A DNA stretch of 64,000 bases, taken from assembly GCF_014174215.1 (NCBI RefSeq), contig NZ_JABEQL010000001.1, forward strand, positions 186,001 through 250,000, in the 5' to 3' direction. Below are positions 61,746-64,000 of the stretch, piece by piece; position 1 is the first letter of the stretch, and each line of letters begins with the position of its first letter. The stretch is from Gluconacetobacter tumulicola. Lineage in GTDB: Bacteria > Pseudomonadota > Alphaproteobacteria > Acetobacterales > Acetobacteraceae. Below the pieces are notes generated by a model that saw only the letters and a list, made by a program, of their open reading frames with translations, was not told where the DNA came from and did no database searches. The translations under genes were made by a program, and so were the position numbers.

Positions 61746-64000
61746 ATGGGTATCGTCGCATTCGCGCTCCGACGGCCATACACGTTCCTCGTCACGGGCG
61801 TCCTGATCCTGCTCATGGGGATCACGGCACTCTTTCGCACGCCCACAGATGTCTTTCCCGCCATCGATATCCCGGTGGTGACGATCGTCTGGTACTATGA
61901 CGGGCTGGACGCGGCCGAGACGGAAAAACGCCTCAGCACCTATACCGAGTTTTCCGAAAGCTTCTTCGTCAACAATCTGCGCACCATCGAAAGCCAGACC
62001 ACGCCCGGCCTGGTGCTGCAGAAGCTCTATTTCCAGCCCGGCGTGAATGTCGACCTGGCGGTGGCCCAGACCGTCTCGGCCACGAATTCGATCCGCGCCT
62101 TCCTGCCGCCAGGCGTGCAGCCGCCGATCATCATGCAGTACAGCGCCTCGTCCGTGCCGGTGCTGCAACTCTCCCTGTCGTCCGACAGGCTGACCGAGAG
62201 CGAGCTTTACGATTACGGCATCTATCGCGTGCGCCAGCAGCTGGCGCCCATCCCCGGCACCATGCTGCCGCCCCCCTATGGCGGCAAGATCCGACAGGTC
62301 ATGGTGGATATCGACAGCACGAGGCTGGCAGGCCTGGGATTGACGCCGCTGGACGTGTCCAACGCCATCAACGTGCAGAACCTGACCCTGCCCGCCGGCA
62401 CGACGAAGTTCGGCCCGACCCAATACGACCTGCGCATGAACGGCATGCCCGACATCGCGGCCCAGTTGAACCAGGTACCCCTGAAGCGCGACCCGAAGAC
62501 CGGCGCCATCGTGCGGATCGCCGACGTGGCCCAGGTGCGCGACGGCACGGCGGTCCAGCAGAATGTCGTGCGGCGCGAAGGGCGGCGCTCGGTCCTGCTG
62601 TCGATCATGAAGGCCGGCAATGCCTCGACGCTCGACGTAGTGAATGCCATCCGCGACCGGGTATTGCCGGTCACCCGCGCCGCCGCTCCGCCGGGCATGA
62701 AGATCGACGAATTGTTCGACCAGTCCGTCTTCGTCAAGGCCGCCATTTCCGGCGTGGCGTCGGAAGCCGTCATCGCCGGCCTGCTGACGGCGGCAATGAT
62801 CCTGGCCTTCCTGGCCAGCTGGCGCTCGACGCTCATCGTCGCGGCATCGATCCCGCTGGCCATCCTGTCCTCGATCGCCATCCTGTCGATGACGGGCCAG
62901 ACGCTGAACCTGATGACATTGGGCGGCCTGGCGCTGGCGGTCGGCATCCTGGTCGATGACGCCACGGTCACGATCGAGAACATCCACCGCCTCCGCCACG
63001 ACGGCGCCGACCTGCGGCTTGCCGTGCTGGACGGCGCCGCCGGCATCGCACTGCCGACCCTGGTCTCCACGCTGGCGATTTCCTGCGTGTTCGTCTCTGT
63101 GGAATTCCTGACCGGCCCGTCGCGCTTCCTGTTCACGCCGATGGCGCTGGCCGTGGTCTATGCCATGCTGGCCTCCTACGCCATCAGCCGGACCCTGGTG
63201 CCGATCCTGGCCGCCCTGCTGCTGGGCGCCGAGGAAGAGCAGGCCCGGCGACGCCGAGACGCCGGGCTGCCGCCAGGCCCCATCGCCCGCTTCGGGCAGC
63301 GTTTCGACCATCATTTCGAACGGCTGCGCGACCGCTATGTCGCCCTGCTGGGCCGGCTGATCGCCAGTGCGTGGAAAGTGCCCGCGCTGGCTGGCGCGAT
63401 GCTGGTCGTCGCCGGACTCGTGGCCACCCAGGTCGGCCAGGATTTCTTTCCCGCCATCGATGCCGGCGAATTCCGCCTGCATGTCCGCGCCCCCGCCGGC
63501 ACAAGGATCGAAAGCACGGAGAAAATCTTCGACCGCGTCGAGGACACGATCCGGCAGGTCGTGCCGGACAGCGAGCGCGACCTGGTGCTGGACAATATCG
63601 GCATCCCGTTCCGCTACTCCATGCCGTTCGACGACGGCACCACGATCGGTCCCAATGACGGACAGATCATGGTGGCGCTCAAGGAACATCACCACCCCAC
63701 CGCCGATTATATCCGCACGCTGCGTACCGAACTGGCCCGGCGCTTCCCCGACTGCGTGTTCTATTTCCAGCCGGCGGACATCGTCACCCAGATCCTGAAT
63801 TTCGGCATTCCCGCCCAGGTCGATATCCGCATCGCCGGCTACGACCAGGCCAACAACCGCAAGGTGATGCGCGACATCCTGCGCGAGGCCGCGCAGATTC
63901 CGGGCCTGGTGGACGTGCATCTGCACCAGCAGATCGCGGCCCCCGAACTGCTGATCGCCATCGACCGGGTCCGCGCCCAGGATCTGGGCCTGACGCTGAA
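61746..64000 (+). CDS. RND-family efflux permease (partial, runs off the window)
   Basis: At least 751 residues, continuing past the window end. The N-terminus (MGIVAFALRRPYTFLVTGVL then FPAIDIPVVTIVWYYDGLDA) is the start of AcrB/MexB-type pumps. LNLMTLGGLALAVGILVDDA, with the paired Asp of the proton relay, and GQDFFPAIDAGEFRLHVRAP in the porter repeat are also clear. It exports drugs, dyes or metabolites from the periplasm with proton-motive force, together with a membrane-fusion protein and outer membrane channel that are not in view. It is divergent from the AraC gene. Confidence 0.92.
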   Translation, partial: MGIVAFALRRPYTFLVTGVLILLMGITALFRTPTDVFPAIDIPVVTIVWYYDGLDAAETEKRLSTYTEFSESFFVNNLRTIESQTTPGLVLQKLYFQPGVNVDLAVAQTVSATNSIRAFLPPGVQPPIIMQYSASSVPVLQLSLSSDRLTESELYDYGIYRVRQQLAPIPGTMLPPPYGGKIRQVMVDIDSTRLAGLGLTPLDVSNAINVQNLTLPAGTTKFGPTQYDLRMNGMPDIAAQLNQVPLKRDPKTGAIVRIADVAQVRDGTAVQQNVVRREGRRSVLLSIMKAGNASTLDVVNAIRDRVLPVTRAAAPPGMKIDELFDQSVFVKAAISGVASEAVIAGLLTAAMILAFLASWRSTLIVAASIPLAILSSIAILSMTGQTLNLMTLGGLALAVGILVDDATVTIENIHRLRHDGADLRLAVLDGAAGIALPTLVSTLAISCVFVSVEFLTGPSRFLFTPMALAVVYAMLASYAISRTLVPILAALLLGAEEEQARRRRDAGLPPGPIARFGQRFDHHFERLRDRYVALLGRLIASAWKVPALAGAMLVVAGLVATQVGQDFFPAIDAGEFRLHVRAPAGTRIESTEKIFDRVEDTIRQVVPDSERDLVLDNIGIPFRYSMPFDDGTTIGPNDGQIMVALKEHHHPTADYIRTLRTELARRFPDCVFYFQPADIVTQILNFGIPAQVDIRIAGYDQANNRKVMRDILREAAQIPGLVDVHLHQQIAAPELLIAIDRVRAQDLGLTL

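Noticed and set aside
61659-63926. 755-codon minus-strand frame opposite the RND pump
   Set aside because: Antisense to a pump with strong family motifs.
1-64000. CRISPR arrays, rRNA genes and prophage
   Set aside because: No regularly spaced repeats, no rRNA-like sequence and no phage structural genes were seen.

Overview
The window is GC-rich chromosomal DNA from an acetic acid bacterium (Acetobacteraceae), most like Gluconacetobacter or a close relative. The main evidence is a complete fructose dehydrogenase operon in the small subunit, triheme cytochrome, flavoprotein order (fdhSCL, 40210-43882), many periplasmic c-type cytochromes, Tat-exported oxidases and TonB/OprB outer-membrane proteins. 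This is the periplasmic oxidative respiratory lifestyle of the group. The species call is an inference. No rRNA, CRISPR array or prophage was seen. There is one tRNA (Asn, 54225-54300).

Layout. 1-3702: two small cytochromes c and a TonB-dependent receptor. 3785-3964: the tail of an IS1380-type transposase. 3951-7677: a 2-hydroxyacid dehydrogenase next to a compact operon of Tat-exported flavin amine oxidase, cytochrome c and secreted RidA. 7991-14347: M20 amidohydrolase, AdhP, secreted phosphoesterase, diheme peroxidase and a cytoplasmic RidA. 14422-20749 (minus strand): ilvE, class A beta-lactamase, nitroreductase, and a coupled SDR / small-molecule kinase / semialdehyde dehydrogenase set. 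20863-32370: MYG1, TPR-sulfotransferase, PAP2 and NUDIX proteins, adenine deaminase and three MFS transporters. 32398-37770: a truncated GlcG/HbpS pseudogene, an APC permease, metE with a cobalamin riboswitch, and an intact GlcG/HbpS protein. 37887-43882: OprB porin divergent from fdhSCL across about 0.8 kb of AT-rich DNA. 44060-47123: an ArsR-methyltransferase regulator (SahR-like), metF, and an SPFH / ribbon-helix-helix gene pair. 47443-54038: a MITE-like repeat, DUF2459 lipoprotein, thiolase with TetR, IclR divergent from gabD, and an orphan Tat substrate-binding protein. 54225-64000: tRNA-Asn, chemoreceptor, LysE exporter, TetR with two glutathione transferases, AraC regulator and the start of an RND pump that runs off the window.

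Genes that appear to work together. (1) Methionine: a 33-bp sequence in front of the metE promoter recurs with only two differences in front of the ArsR-methyltransferase gene that leads into metF. metE also carries a B12 riboswitch, so it should respond both to cobalamin and to a SAH-sensing repressor. (2) Periplasmic amine oxidation: the flavoprotein, its probable electron acceptor (cytochrome c) and a secreted imine hydrolase (RidA) lie in one tight operon. This looks like a respiratory amine dehydrogenase module rather than an H2O2-forming oxidase. (3) Fructose oxidation: outer-membrane sugar porin and fructose dehydrogenase are divergent. (4) Several regulator/target pairs carry visible palindromic operators (IclR/gabD, TetR/thiolase, a FNR-type box before adhP).
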